Shown here one piece after another: positions 9,583 to 18,912 of a stretch of DNA of 64,000 bases (the first letter of the stretch is position 1; every line of letters starts with the position of its first letter). This DNA is from Prosthecomicrobium sp. N25 (GTDB lineage: Bacteria > Pseudomonadota > Alphaproteobacteria > Rhizobiales > Ancalomicrobiaceae): contig NZ_JBBCAT010000001.1 in assembly GCF_037203705.1 (NCBI RefSeq), forward strand, positions 593,418 through 657,417, given 5' to 3'. Under the pieces are notes generated by a model. The model saw only the letters and a list, made by a program, of their open reading frames with translations. It had not been told where the DNA came from and did not search any database. The translations under genes were made by a program, and so were the position numbers.

Positions 9583-9775
9583 CGCGACGGCAGGTCTCCT
9601 GGCTCGCGGATCGGCGCCCCGTCGCCGCCTTCCCGGTCCCCCTGTGGACCAGTGGCTATTGGCGACGCGACTACCCGCTCACAGTTGCGGGGGCAGCTGC
9701 GGCATTCGCCCGGTCGCCCGGCCGGCACCGCATTCCCTCTTGTCCCTCGGCGAGGGACCGTCACCGGATGGTTAT
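9583..9775 (-). promoter_or_regulatory. Cobalamin riboswitch
   Basis: On the minus strand this spacer has the conserved blocks of the cobalamin riboswitch in order: GCCGCAGCTGCCCCCGCAAC, then TGTGAGCGGGTAGTCGC, GCCACTGG, CCGGGAAGGCGG, and the closing AGCCAGGAGACCTGCCG. It lies 42 bp before cbtB. No strong intrinsic terminator with a U-run is seen between it and cbtB. The expression platform more likely hides the cbtB ribosome-binding site, for example through the CCGCC/GGCGG hairpin just upstream. It should switch off cobalt import and the whole minus-strand cob operon when adenosylcobalamin is plentiful. Confidence 0.95.
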
Positions 9776-9888
9776 GAGGCCGCGACCCGGCGCCTGTCAA
9801 TCGAGGTTGACGACGCGGGCCTCCCGCGCGCCTCCGGCCTTGCGGCGCCGGCCGGGACGTGGTGTCCATGCGGCCCGAGGAGACCGCC

Positions 9889-10503
9889 ATGACCGAGACC
9901 CCCGACGACGAAGCCCGCCATCGGGCCAAGATGCAGAAGCGCAAGGCCGTCCAGGACGCCGAGGTGGCCGGCAAGACGATCGCCGAGAAGGGGCTCCTGA
10001 TCGTCAACACCGGCCCCGGCAAGGGCAAGTCGACGGCAGCCTTCGGACTCGTCCTGCGCGCCCTCGGCCATGGCTGGCCGGTCGGCGTCGTGCAGTTCAT
10101 CAAGGGCGCCTGGGAGACCGGCGAGCGCCGCGCCCTGGAGCGGTTCCCGGACCTAGTCCGCTGGCACACCATGGGCGAAGGCTTCACCTGGGAAACCCAG
10201 GACAAGGCCCGCGACATCGCCGCCGCCCGCCGGGCCTTCGACAAGGCCAAGGAACTGATGGCCGATCCGGCCCTGCGCCTCGTCGTCCTCGACGAGCTCA
10301 ACATCGCGCTGCGCTACGACTACCTCCCTCTCGACGAGGTGGTCGAGACCCTGCGCGGCCGGCGTCCGGACCTGCACGTGGTCGTCACCGGGCGCAACGC
10401 GAAGCCGGAGCTGATTGAGGCCGCCGATCTCGTCACCGAGATGACCCTGGTCAAGCATCACTTCGCGGCCGGCGTGAAGGCGCAGCAGGGCATCGAGTTC
10501 TGA
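9889..10503 (+). CDS. cobO: Corrinoid adenosyltransferase
   Basis: CobO/BtuR-type enzyme that adenosylates corrinoids using ATP. The product is 204 residues. The P-loop is GPGKGKSTAAFG near residue 45, followed by VVQFIKGAW and the VVLDELNIALRYDY block typical of the family. I chose ATG 9889 because GAGGAGA precedes it at good spacing; an earlier in-frame start would only add ten poorly conserved residues. It is transcribed away from the riboswitch operon and is coupled to cobC (stop and start share one base, TGATG). Confidence 0.94.
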   Translation: MTETPDDEARHRAKMQKRKAVQDAEVAGKTIAEKGLLIVNTGPGKGKSTAAFGLVLRALGHGWPVGVVQFIKGAWETGERRALERFPDLVRWHTMGEGFTWETQDKARDIAAARRAFDKAKELMADPALRLVVLDELNIALRYDYLPLDEVVETLRGRRPDLHVVVTGRNAKPELIEAADLVTEMTLVKHHFAAGVKAQQGIEF

Positions 10504-11528
10504 TGTCCGCGGCCGGCCGGGGCGCGCCGATCCACCATGGCGGCAATCTCGATGCGGCCCGCGCCGCCTTCCCGGGCGCGCCCGAACCCTGGATCGACCT
10601 GTCGACCGGCATCAATCCGGTGCCCTATCCCATCCCGCCGATCCCGCCCGAGGCCTGGACGCGCCTGCCCGGCCGTGCCGGACTGGCGGCCCTGGAGGAG
10701 ACCGCCCGCCGGGCCTACGGCGCCGACGCGGCGACCGCCGTGGTCGCCGGCCCGGGCACGCAGGCGCTCATCCAGCGCCTGCCCGAGCTCGTCCCGGGCC
10801 GCTCGGTCGCCGTCCTCGGGCCGACCTACCAGGAGCACGGGGCCGCCTGGCGTGCCGCCGGCCGCGCCGTCTCGACGGTGCGCGACCCCGACGCCCTGGC
10901 GGCGGCCGACGTAGCCGTCCTGGTCAACCCGAACAATCCGGACGGGCGCCTGCTCCCGCCCGCTATCCTGCAGGACCTCGCCGCCCGGCTCGCCGCCCGC
11001 GGCGGCCTCCTCGTCGTCGACGAGGCCTTCATGGACGTGGTCCGCCCCGCCGCGAGCCTCCTGCCCGGGCGGCCCGCCAACGCCCTCGTGCTGCGCTCTT
11101 TCGGCAAGGCCTACGGGCTCGCCGGCGTCCGGCTCGGCTTTGCGCTCGGCCCGGACGCCCTGGTCGAGGGGCTGCGCGCCGCCCTCGGCCCCTGGGCGGT
11201 GCCGGGACCCGCCATCGCGGTCGGCCGGGCCGCCCTGTCGGATTCGGCCTGGCTCGAGGCCGCCGTCTCCCGGCTCGCCCGGGATGCCGCGCGCCTGGAC
11301 GCCCTGCTCGGCCCGGCAGGCTTCGAGGTCGTCGGCGGCTCCGCGCTCTACCGCCTGGCCCGCAGCCCGGATGCGCCCGCGCTGCGCGTGCGGCTCGGCG
11401 GCGCCGGCATCCTGGTCCGGCGCTTCGAGGACCCGTCCCTGCTGCGCTTCGGCATGCCGGGCGACGAGTCCGCCTGGACGCGCCTCGCCGCGGCGCTGAA
11501 AGGACCGCCAAGGACTGAAATTTCTTAA
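10503..11528 (+). CDS. cobC: L-threonine-O-3-phosphate decarboxylase (aminotransferase-like)
   Basis: PLP enzyme of fold type I that makes (R)-1-amino-2-propanol phosphate for the nucleotide loop. In the Pseudomonas denitrificans nomenclature this is CobC; Salmonella calls it CobD. The product is 341 residues. IHHGGNLDAA and WIDLSTGINPVPYP are the family's N-terminal blocks, NPNNPDGR lies mid-protein, and the PLP lysine is in SFGKAYGLAGVRLG near residue 202. Translationally coupled to cobO. The related histidinol-phosphate aminotransferase HisC lacks the LSTGINP block, so the call is firm. Confidence 0.92.
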   Translation: MSAAGRGAPIHHGGNLDAARAAFPGAPEPWIDLSTGINPVPYPIPPIPPEAWTRLPGRAGLAALEETARRAYGADAATAVVAGPGTQALIQRLPELVPGRSVAVLGPTYQEHGAAWRAAGRAVSTVRDPDALAAADVAVLVNPNNPDGRLLPPAILQDLAARLAARGGLLVVDEAFMDVVRPAASLLPGRPANALVLRSFGKAYGLAGVRLGFALGPDALVEGLRAALGPWAVPGPAIAVGRAALSDSAWLEAAVSRLARDAARLDALLGPAGFEVVGGSALYRLARSPDAPALRVRLGGAGILVRRFEDPSLLRFGMPGDESAWTRLAAALKGPPRTEIS

Positions 11529-11550
11529 CCCCCGCCATCTAGAATTTCAG
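11515..11550. other. Inverted repeat at the cobC stop codon
   Basis: CTGAAATT (11515-11522) and AATTTCAG (11543-11550) are perfect inverted arms around the cobC stop, unusually AT-rich here. The 20-nt loop and missing T-run make it a weak terminator. It could instead be an operator for the downstream glycosyltransferase gene. Low certainty. Confidence 0.35.
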
Positions 11551-11584
11551 CCGTCGAACTCCCCACCACGGAGCGGGCGGCGCC

Positions 11585-12922
11585 ATGGCGGACGCGGCAC
11601 CAGCGGTTTCGGATTCCAGGCCGGCGCGCCGCGCCGATCCGCTCTTCGTGGCCCTGCCGCTCGCCGCCACCGCGATCGGCCTGATGCTTCTCGCCACGCT
11701 CTGGCGGCTCGACCCGGACGGCTTCTCGCCCGCCGCCAACACGCTCCCGCAATGGGACTTCACCAATCTCTGGGCCGGAGGCACCCTGGCGGCCGAGGGC
11801 CGGATCGCGACCCTCTTCGACGTCGAGGCCTACCGGGCCGCTCTGCGCGAACTCTACCTCGCCCGCATCGGTAACCAGGAATGGAGCTACCCGCCCTCCA
11901 TCCTGCTGCTTGCCGTGCCCCTCGCGGGCTTGCCGCTCGCCGAGAGCCACCTCGTGTTCACCCTGGGCGGACTGGCGCTCCTCGGCTGGGTCCTGCACCG
12001 GGCGGGGGCGCCGCCCTGGGTGATCGCGGTCGCACTCCTCGCCCCGGCGGTCTGGCGCAACGCCCTTCTCGGCCAGCACGGCGCCTGGACGGCCGCGCTC
12101 CTCCTCGGCGGCCTCCTCGCCGTCGAGCGCCGCCCGGTCCTCGCCGGCTGCCTCTTCGGCCTCCTGACCCTCAAGCCCCAGATGGGTCTCCTGGTCCCGA
12201 TCTGTCTCCTGGCCGCCGGCCAGTGGCGCGCGATCCTGTCCGCGGGCCTGGTGGCCGCGGCCGTGGCGGTCCTGACCGCGATCCTCTTCGGCCTCGAGGC
12301 CTGGCACCTGTTCTGGATCGAGACTCGCCCGCTGATGACCGCCATCCTGGAGGCGCCCTACCCGCAGGGCTACCAGGTGAACTGCGTCACGGTCTTCATG
12401 ATGGCCCGCTCGCTCGGCGCGGAGCTTTCGGCCGCCTGGGCCCTGCAGGGCCTCGCCGCCGCGATCTCGGCGGGTCTCGCCTGGCGGCTCTGGCGGGATC
12501 CCGCCGCCGATCCCCTGGCCCGCGCGGTCGCCACCGCTGGCCTCGGCCTCCTGGCGACCCCGTACGGATACCTCTACGACATGGTCGCCCTGTCGGCCGC
12601 CGTCACGCTGCTGGCCGCCCGACGCGGCCGTTTCGCGCTACCCCTCGCGGCCCTGTGGCTGTGGCCGGCGGTCTCGCCCGCCGTCGTCGCCCATGTCGGC
12701 CTCCTGGGACCGCTGGCGATCGCCGGGGCGGTCTGGTCCGCCCTCCGGGACGACCGCCCGGCCGCCCGCGACGGCGGTCAGCCTTCCGTCCGGTTCCCCC
12801 CGCCGAATCCCGGGAGCGTCCAGCCGAACGCCAGCGCCCCCGCCCTGACCGCGAAGGCCAACGCCGCCCCCGCGAGCGCCGGCACCGGCGAGGGCACGCC
12901 GGCGAGACCGAGGCCCACGTAG
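11585..12922 (+). CDS. GT87-family (DUF2029) membrane glycosyltransferase-like protein
   Basis: Polytopic protein of 445 residues with about nine or ten hydrophobic segments. The segment LPQWDFTNLWAGG, carrying an acidic residue after the first helix, and EWSYPPSILLL are typical of the DUF2029/GT87 polyprenol-phosphate-mannose-type glycosyltransferases (GT-C fold). Substrate is unknown. The last 50 or so residues are low-complexity (proline, alanine, glycine) and antisense to the end of the convergent TRIC gene, so the natural C-terminus has probably been extended by loss of an earlier stop. It starts 56 bp after cobC and may be co-transcribed with it, though no functional link to cobalamin is evident. 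Confidence 0.8.
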   Translation: MADAAPAVSDSRPARRADPLFVALPLAATAIGLMLLATLWRLDPDGFSPAANTLPQWDFTNLWAGGTLAAEGRIATLFDVEAYRAALRELYLARIGNQEWSYPPSILLLAVPLAGLPLAESHLVFTLGGLALLGWVLHRAGAPPWVIAVALLAPAVWRNALLGQHGAWTAALLLGGLLAVERRPVLAGCLFGLLTLKPQMGLLVPICLLAAGQWRAILSAGLVAAAVAVLTAILFGLEAWHLFWIETRPLMTAILEAPYPQGYQVNCVTVFMMARSLGAELSAAWALQGLAAAISAGLAWRLWRDPAADPLARAVATAGLGLLATPYGYLYDMVALSAAVTLLAARRGRFALPLAALWLWPAVSPAVVAHVGLLGPLAIAGAVWSALRDDRPAARDGGQPSVRFPPPNPGSVQPNASAPALTAKANAAPASAGTGEGTPARPRPT

Positions 12923-13425
12923 GTGGCGGCCCCCGTCAGGGCCGCGGTGGCATAGATCTCGCGCGTCAGCAGGATCGACGGCTCGCCCGCGATCACGTCG
13001 CGCACGATCCCCCCGAAGGTCGCCGTCATCACCCCCATGGTCAGGGCGACCAGCGGGGCGGCGCCGGCCGCGGTCGCTTTCGCGGCGCCCATCACGGCGT
13101 AGGCCGCGAGCCCGACCGCGTCGAGCCAGAGGAGCGCGGTGAGCCGCCAGGCCGGCCCCGTCCCGGTCAGCCACACCGCCAGCGCCGCCAGAAGCGAGAC
13201 CGCGAGATAGCCCGAATCGCCGACCCAGAACACCGGGACGCCGAGGAGCAGGTCGCGCAGCGTGCCTCCGCCCACCCCCGTGACCGCGGCGAAGACCCCG
13301 AAGGTGACGATGTCGTGCCGCAACCGGGCGGCCGCGAGCGCGCCCGTGGCGGCGAAGAGCGCCACGCCGGCATAGTCGGCGAGCTGGAAGAGCGGGACGT
13401 CGAGGGTCGGGAGGTCGAGCGCCAT
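12778..13425 (-). CDS. TRIC-family (UPF0126) cation channel protein
   Basis: Protein of 215 residues with the two-fold repeated three-helix bundle of the trimeric intracellular cation channel family (YadS/YicG-like). The paired glycine-rich motifs VTGVGGGTLRDLL and MTATFGGIVRDVIAGEPSILL are diagnostic. Bacterial members are putative cation or small-solute channels in the inner membrane. ATG 13425 gives the usual N-terminus before the first helix; an upstream in-frame start adds only charged residues. The 3' end overlaps the convergent GT87 gene by 145 bp. Confidence 0.88.
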   Translation of the reverse strand: MALDLPTLDVPLFQLADYAGVALFAATGALAAARLRHDIVTFGVFAAVTGVGGGTLRDLLLGVPVFWVGDSGYLAVSLLAALAVWLTGTGPAWRLTALLWLDAVGLAAYAVMGAAKATAAGAAPLVALTMGVMTATFGGIVRDVIAGEPSILLTREIYATAALTGAATYVGLGLAGVPSPVPALAGAALAFAVRAGALAFGWTLPGFGGGNRTEG

Positions 13426-13476
13426 GGGGGTCCGGTCCGGTGGTGCGGACCGGTGTCGCACGGCCCGGCGCGGCGC

Positions 13477-14841
13477 TCAATGCGCCGGCGAGGCCTCGCC
13501 GCGGGGCAGCAGGACCTCCGCCGTGAGCCCGCCCCCGGCCGTCTCCGACAAGGTGAGCCGCCCGCCGTAGCTGACCACCAGGTCGTCCACGATGGAGAGG
13601 CCGAGCCCCGAGCCCTGCACCGATTCGTCGAGCCGGATGCCGCGCATGAGCACGCTCTCGCGCCGCTCCTCCGGCACCCCGGGCCCGTCGTCGGCCACGA
13701 CCAGCCGGACCTTGTCGCCGGCGAGCCCGGCCGTGACCTCGATGCGAGACTTCGCCCACTTGCGCGCGTTGTCGAGGAGATTGCCGAGGATCTCGTTGGC
13801 GTCCTCCGCGTGGACCGCCACGCTCAGGCCGGGCGGGACCTCGACGAGCCAGTCGATCTCGTCGCCGCGCGGCAGCCGCTGCATGGCGCCCACCATCCGG
13901 TCGAGGGCGCGCGACAGGTCGAGCCGCTGCAGGTAGGGCAGGGCGGCCGCGCGCGACCGGGCGAGCTCGCGCTCGACGAAGCGCGACATGCCGGTGATCT
14001 CCGCGTCGATCGCCTCGGCCGAGCCCATCTCGCCGCGCTCGCGCAAGGACCGCGACTCGGTCGCCAGCACGGCGAGCGGGGTCTTCAGGCCGTGGGCCAG
14101 ATCGCCGGCCCGCGCCCGCGCCCGCTCGAGCGCCTGCTCCTGCGCGGCGATCAGGCCGTTGAGTTCGCCGACCAGCGGCGCCACTTCGTCCGGGAAGTCG
14201 CCGTCGAGCCGCCGGGCCCGGCCGCCGCGGACCTCCAGGACGAGATCGCGCAGGCCTTCCAGGGGCTTCAGCCCGATCGTGATGGTCAGCCACCCGGCAA
14301 GAGTCAGGAAGGCGATGAGGGCGAACAGGAAGGCCGACGCCTCCAGCGCGAAGGTCCGGACCAGCCCGTCGATCTCCGACTTGTCCTCCGCCACGAACAG
14401 GCGAAAATGGCGCAGGTCCGAGCCCGCCTCCGCCGCCATCGAGACCCGCCGCTCCAGCCCGAGCAGGACCTGGTCGCCGGGCCCGTCGACCGTCATCGGC
14501 ACGTTCTGCGGCTGGTTCTCCGGCGGGATCGGCAGGACCTGGTCCCACAGCGACCGCGACCGCGCCTTCGCCTCGCCGTTCTCGACGATCTGCCAGTAGA
14601 GGCCGGAGAGCGGGCGGGTGAAGCGCGGGTCGGCGAGGTCGTCGATCACGATCGGACCGCTCTCGCCGACCCGGAGCAGGGCCGTGAGCTGGTCGAGATG
14701 CGCCGTGACTTCCTGGACCAGCCGGCGCTCGACGTGCCGCTCGGCCAGGACCACGAGCGCCACCCCGGCCGCCGCGACGGCGATGACCGTCGAGACTGCC
14801 GCCGACAGGATGAGGCGAAGACGGAGCGACCCGCGCGTCAA
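13477..14841 (-). CDS. Sensor histidine kinase (PhoQ-like architecture)
   Basis: Protein of 454 residues. A membrane helix at about residues 12-33, a periplasmic sensor of about 130 residues and a second helix near 170-190 are followed by a HAMP linker. The phospho-accepting histidine is in DLAHGLKTPLAVL (near residue 249), then come the N box NEILGNLLDNARKW, the G1 box VADDGPGVP and the G2 box GSGLGLSIV. It starts with TTG nine bp after the response regulator gene, so the two form a pair. The upstream PepSY protein is probably an accessory. The signal is unknown; PhoQ-like systems often sense divalent cations or envelope stress. Confidence 0.88.
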   Translation of the reverse strand: MTRGSLRLRLILSAAVSTVIAVAAAGVALVVLAERHVERRLVQEVTAHLDQLTALLRVGESGPIVIDDLADPRFTRPLSGLYWQIVENGEAKARSRSLWDQVLPIPPENQPQNVPMTVDGPGDQVLLGLERRVSMAAEAGSDLRHFRLFVAEDKSEIDGLVRTFALEASAFLFALIAFLTLAGWLTITIGLKPLEGLRDLVLEVRGGRARRLDGDFPDEVAPLVGELNGLIAAQEQALERARARAGDLAHGLKTPLAVLATESRSLRERGEMGSAEAIDAEITGMSRFVERELARSRAAALPYLQRLDLSRALDRMVGAMQRLPRGDEIDWLVEVPPGLSVAVHAEDANEILGNLLDNARKWAKSRIEVTAGLAGDKVRLVVADDGPGVPEERRESVLMRGIRLDESVQGSGLGLSIVDDLVVSYGGRLTLSETAGGGLTAEVLLPRGEASPAH

Positions 14842-14850
14842 GGCCCGGGC

Positions 14851-15510
14851 TCAGTCCGAGGAGACGAGATAGCCGTGTCCCCGCCGGGTCTCGATCACGT
14901 CCGAGCCCACCTTGCGGCGGACGCGGCCGACCAGCACCTCGAGAGCGTTGGAATCCGGCTCGACGTCCTCATGGTAGATGTGCTCGACCAGTTCGGCCCG
15001 GCTGACCACCCGTCCGCGATGATGGAGCAGGTAGGAGAGGAGCCGGAACTCCAGGGGCGACAGCGGCACCGCTTGGCCGTCCACGGACGCGCGCGCCCGC
15101 CGGGTGTCGAGCGTGATGCCGCGCGCCGAGAGGACCGGGCTCGCCCGGCCCGCCGATCGGCGGATCAGCGCCCGCACCCGGGCCACGACCTCTTCCATCC
15201 GGAACGGCTTGACCAGGTAGTCGTCTGCTCCCGCGTCGATGCCTTCGACCCGGTCGGTCCAGCTGCCGCGCGCCGTCAGGATCAGGATCGGGACGTCGCG
15301 CCCGCTCTCCCGCCAGCGCTTGAGGACCTGCAGCCCGTCGAGCTTCGGCAGCCCGAGGTCGAGCACGATGGCGTCGAAGTCCTCCGTGTCGCCGCGGAAC
15401 CATGCGGTCTCGCCGTCCGCCGCCTCTTCGACGACGTAGCCGGCATTCTTGAGTTGCACGGCCAGGTCCCGACGGATCCTGTCTTCGTCTTCCACCACCA
15501 GTACCCGCAT
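14851..15510 (-). CDS. OmpR/PhoP-type response regulator
   Basis: Protein of 219 residues: a receiver domain (acidic pocket VEDED, phospho-aspartate in VLDLGLPKLDG near residue 50, LVKPF lysine near 100) followed by a winged-helix DNA-binding domain (LSPLEFRLLSYLLHH, RVRRKVG, TRRGHGYLV). The ATG shares one base with the PepSY stop (TGATG); a GTG one codon earlier would be an equally coupled alternative. It is partnered with the downstream histidine kinase. Target genes cannot be told from this window, but autoregulation of the operon would be usual. Confidence 0.92.
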   Translation of the reverse strand: MRVLVVEDEDRIRRDLAVQLKNAGYVVEEAADGETAWFRGDTEDFDAIVLDLGLPKLDGLQVLKRWRESGRDVPILILTARGSWTDRVEGIDAGADDYLVKPFRMEEVVARVRALIRRSAGRASPVLSARGITLDTRRARASVDGQAVPLSPLEFRLLSYLLHHRGRVVSRAELVEHIYHEDVEPDSNALEVLVGRVRRKVGSDVIETRRGHGYLVSSD

Positions 15511-15818
15511 CACTTCAGCTCTTCGTTCAGAACCTCAGCCGTGGCGGCGTCGACCGTGACCACCCGATAGCGCCCGCTCTCGGTCAGAAGTGTCATGGCG
15601 TAGACCCACCGTCCGTCGGCCCGGTCGAATCCGATCCCGATGAACGCATCGGTGCCGATTTTGACCGTGGCCAGGATTTCGTCCAGTGGCTTGACCTCGC
15701 CGCGGGCGAGTGCCGCGAGTGCGGCTTCGTGGTCGGCCACCGCGCTCTGTGCGGCGGCGGGTACGACGGCGGCGAGGAGGGCCGCCGCGCAGAGGAGGGA
15801 CCGCGGGTCGGGGCGCAT
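15510..15818 (-). CDS. Periplasmic PepSY-domain protein
   Basis: Protein of 102 residues with a clear signal peptide (basic start, hydrophobic core ending AAVVPAAAQS near residue 25) and a PepSY-like domain: ALARGEVKPLDEI, then a beta-rich half with GIGFDRADGRWVYAMTLL and ending VNEELK. Small PepSY proteins encoded ahead of two-component systems are thought to modulate the sensor. Coupled to the response regulator by TGATG. It is first in a three-gene operon. Confidence 0.82.
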   Translation of the reverse strand: MRPDPRSLLCAAALLAAVVPAAAQSAVADHEAALAALARGEVKPLDEILATVKIGTDAFIGIGFDRADGRWVYAMTLLTESGRYRVVTVDAATAEVLNEELK

Positions 15819-15841
15819 GGAAGGAGATCCTTGTCGCCGCG

Positions 15842-15903
15842 ATAATAGGACATTGCGGCTGTCCGGTGACTGACCGAAGGGTCGGGCCGGCTTTTTTCGG
15901 CCC
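15842..15903 (-). promoter_or_regulatory. Divergent promoter region between the PepSY operon and trpF, with hairpin
   Basis: On the minus strand TATTAT (complement of 15842-15847) is a good -10 box for the PepSY operon, about 24 bp before its start; no strong -35 is visible. GGGCCG (15884-15889) and CGGCCC (15898-15903) form a small hairpin around a T-rich loop. I see no trp leader peptide in front of trpF. Confidence 0.35.
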
Positions 15904-15972
15904 CTGCGTTCCGCGGTGGACGCGACGGCCTCGGCGTGCCAAGGATCCTCTCGCGAGACGAGAGCCGGACCC

Positions 15973-16650
15973 ATGAGCCTCCTGGTCAAGATCTGCGGAC
16001 TGAAGACGCCCGAGACCGTGGCCGCCGCCCTCGAGGCCGGCGCCGACATGGTCGGCTTCGTCTTCTTCCCGCGCAGCCCCCGCAACGTCTCGCTGACCGA
16101 GGCCGCCCTGCTGGCGGAGCCGGTGCGCGGCCGTGCCGGCATTGTGGCGCTGACCGTGGACGCGACCGACGACGATCTCGCCGCCATCGTCGACGTCCTC
16201 CGGCCCGACCTCCTGCAGTTGCACGGCGCCGAGACCCCGAAGCGGGCCGCCGCCGTCCGGGCCCGCTTCGGCGTGCCGGTCATGAAGGCCGTCCGGATCG
16301 CCGAGGCCGCCGACCTCGCCCCGGTGGCGGCCTTCGCGCCGCATGTCGACCGCTTCCTCTTCGACGCCAAGCCGCCGCCCGCGCTGGCGGGCGCGCTCCC
16401 GGGCGGCAACGGCCTCGCCTTCGACTGGCGCCTCGTCCGCGATCTTGACCCCGGCCGGCCCTATATGCTTTCCGGGGGCCTGGACCCCGCGAACGTCGCC
16501 CGCGCGATCGCGGTGACCCGGACCCCGGCCGTCGACGTATCATCGGGCGTGGAGAGCGCGCCGGGCGTCAAGGACCCCGACCGGATCCGCGCCTTCCTGC
16601 GCGAGGCGCGCGCCGGCGCGGCCGGTGCGGCCGGCGAAGCCGCCGCGTGA
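15973..16650 (+). CDS. trpF: Phosphoribosylanthranilate isomerase
   Basis: Third step of tryptophan synthesis from anthranilate (Amadori rearrangement to CdRP). The product is 225 residues, a single TIM barrel. [10 protein letters not shown] holds the catalytic cysteine near the N-terminus, LLQLHGAET follows, the catalytic aspartate is in FLFDAK, and the phosphate-binding loops are [10 protein letters not shown] and [18 protein letters not shown] 15973 gives the standard N-terminus. The 3' end runs close to trpB. It is first in a plus-strand run with trpB, trpA, accD and folC. Confidence 0.95.
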   Translation: MSLLVKICGLKTPETVAAALEAGADMVGFVFFPRSPRNVSLTEAALLAEPVRGRAGIVALTVDATDDDLAAIVDVLRPDLLQLHGAETPKRAAAVRARFGVPVMKAVRIAEAADLAPVAAFAPHVDRFLFDAKPPPALAGALPGGNGLAFDWRLVRDLDPGRPYMLSGGLDPANVARAIAVTRTPAVDVSSGVESAPGVKDPDRIRAFLREARAGAAGAAGEAAA

Positions 16651-16684
16651 GCCCGCGCCGAGAATTTGCTTGAGGAAAGAGCCC

Positions 16685-17899
<1,215 letters not shown>

Positions 17900-17901
17900 T
17901 C

Positions 17902-18744
17902 ATGACCGAGAGCCGCATCACCCGCCGCTTCGCCGATCTCGCCGCTGAGGGCCGGCCGGCGCTCGTCACCTTTGTGACGGCCGGCGATCCCGACTACGCC
18001 ACCTCGCTCGCCATCCTGAAGGCGCTGCCCGGAGCCGGCGCGGACGTGATCGAGATGGGCATGCCCTTCTCCGACCCGATGGCGGACGGGCCCGCCATCC
18101 AGGCCTCCGGGCGGCGGGCGCTGCTCGGCGGCCAGACCATGGTCCGCACGCTCCAGATGGTGCGCGAATTCCGCGAGACCGACCGGACCACGCCGATCGT
18201 GCTGATGGGCTACTACAACCCCATCTATTCCTGGGGACCGGAGGCCTTCCTGGACGCCGCCAAGGCGGCCGGCGTCGACGGCCTGATCATCGTCGACCTG
18301 CCGCCCGAGGCCGACGACGAGCTCTGCGTTCCCGCCATGGCGCGCGGCATCAACTTCATCCGGCTGGCGACCCCGACGACCGACGACCGGCGCCTGCCCG
18401 CCGTCCTCGCCAACACCTCCGGCTTCGTCTACTACGTCTCGATCCTCGGCATCACCGGCACGGCCTCGCCGGACGCCGTCCGCGTCGCCGGCGCGGTGGA
18501 GCGCATCAAGCGCCACACCCGGCTGCCCGTCGCGGTGGGCTTCGGCGTCAAGACAGCCGAACAGGCCCGCACGATCGGTCGCGACGCGGACGGCGTGGTC
18601 GTCGGCTCCGCGCTCGTCAATGCCCTCGCGGCGACCCTGGACGCCGAGGGCCGCGCCACCGGTGCGACCGTGCCGGCCGTGACCGCTTTCGTCGCCGATC
18701 TCGCCGCGGGCGTCCGCTCGGCCCGCCGGGAAACCGCTGCCTGA
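17902..18744 (+). CDS. trpA: Tryptophan synthase alpha chain
   Basis: Cleaves indole-3-glycerol phosphate to indole, which passes to TrpB. The product is 280 residues, a TIM barrel. [11 protein letters not shown] is at the N-terminus, the catalytic glutamate is in [15 protein letters not shown] (near residue 50), the catalytic aspartate in [10 protein letters not shown]-like sequence, and the phosphate loop in [10 protein letters not shown] then [10 protein letters not shown] 17902 is two codons inside a GTG that overlaps the trpB stop; either would be translationally coupled. Confidence 0.95.
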   Translation: MTESRITRRFADLAAEGRPALVTFVTAGDPDYATSLAILKALPGAGADVIEMGMPFSDPMADGPAIQASGRRALLGGQTMVRTLQMVREFRETDRTTPIVLMGYYNPIYSWGPEAFLDAAKAAGVDGLIIVDLPPEADDELCVPAMARGINFIRLATPTTDDRRLPAVLANTSGFVYYVSILGITGTASPDAVRVAGAVERIKRHTRLPVAVGFGVKTAEQARTIGRDADGVVVGSALVNALAATLDAEGRATGATVPAVTAFVADLAAGVRSARRETAA

Positions 18745-18750
18745 CGGGTT

Positions 18751-18771
18751 CGGGCGACCCGATGTCGCCCG
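18751..18771 (+). other. Hairpin between trpA and accD
   Basis: CGGGCGAC (18751-18758), loop CCGAT, GTCGCCCG (18764-18771): a perfect 8-bp stem seven bases after the trpA stop. There is no T-run, so it is probably an RNA-stability or pausing element and not a full terminator. Confidence 0.4.
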
Positions 18772-18912
18772 CAGGCCGCCGCGCGGCGGGTATCGCCGCT
18801 ATGGCTCGGATGCAGGCGCGGCGATGCCTTGGCTCTGCCGGAAAGCCGGTGTAGGCACGTGAGAGCACGTGGGGCCCCGGGACTCGGGGCTCCCCAACCG
18901 GAGTGGACCCCC

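Noticed and set aside
11881-15570. A 1229-codon plus-strand open frame
   Set aside because: It is antisense to the TRIC, histidine kinase and response regulator genes and has the arginine/proline/histidine-rich look of GC-rich shadow frames, with no recognisable domain.
15884-15903. trp attenuator upstream of trpF
   Set aside because: The hairpin has a T-rich loop in place of a T-run after the stem, and no short leader peptide with tandem Trp codons is present.
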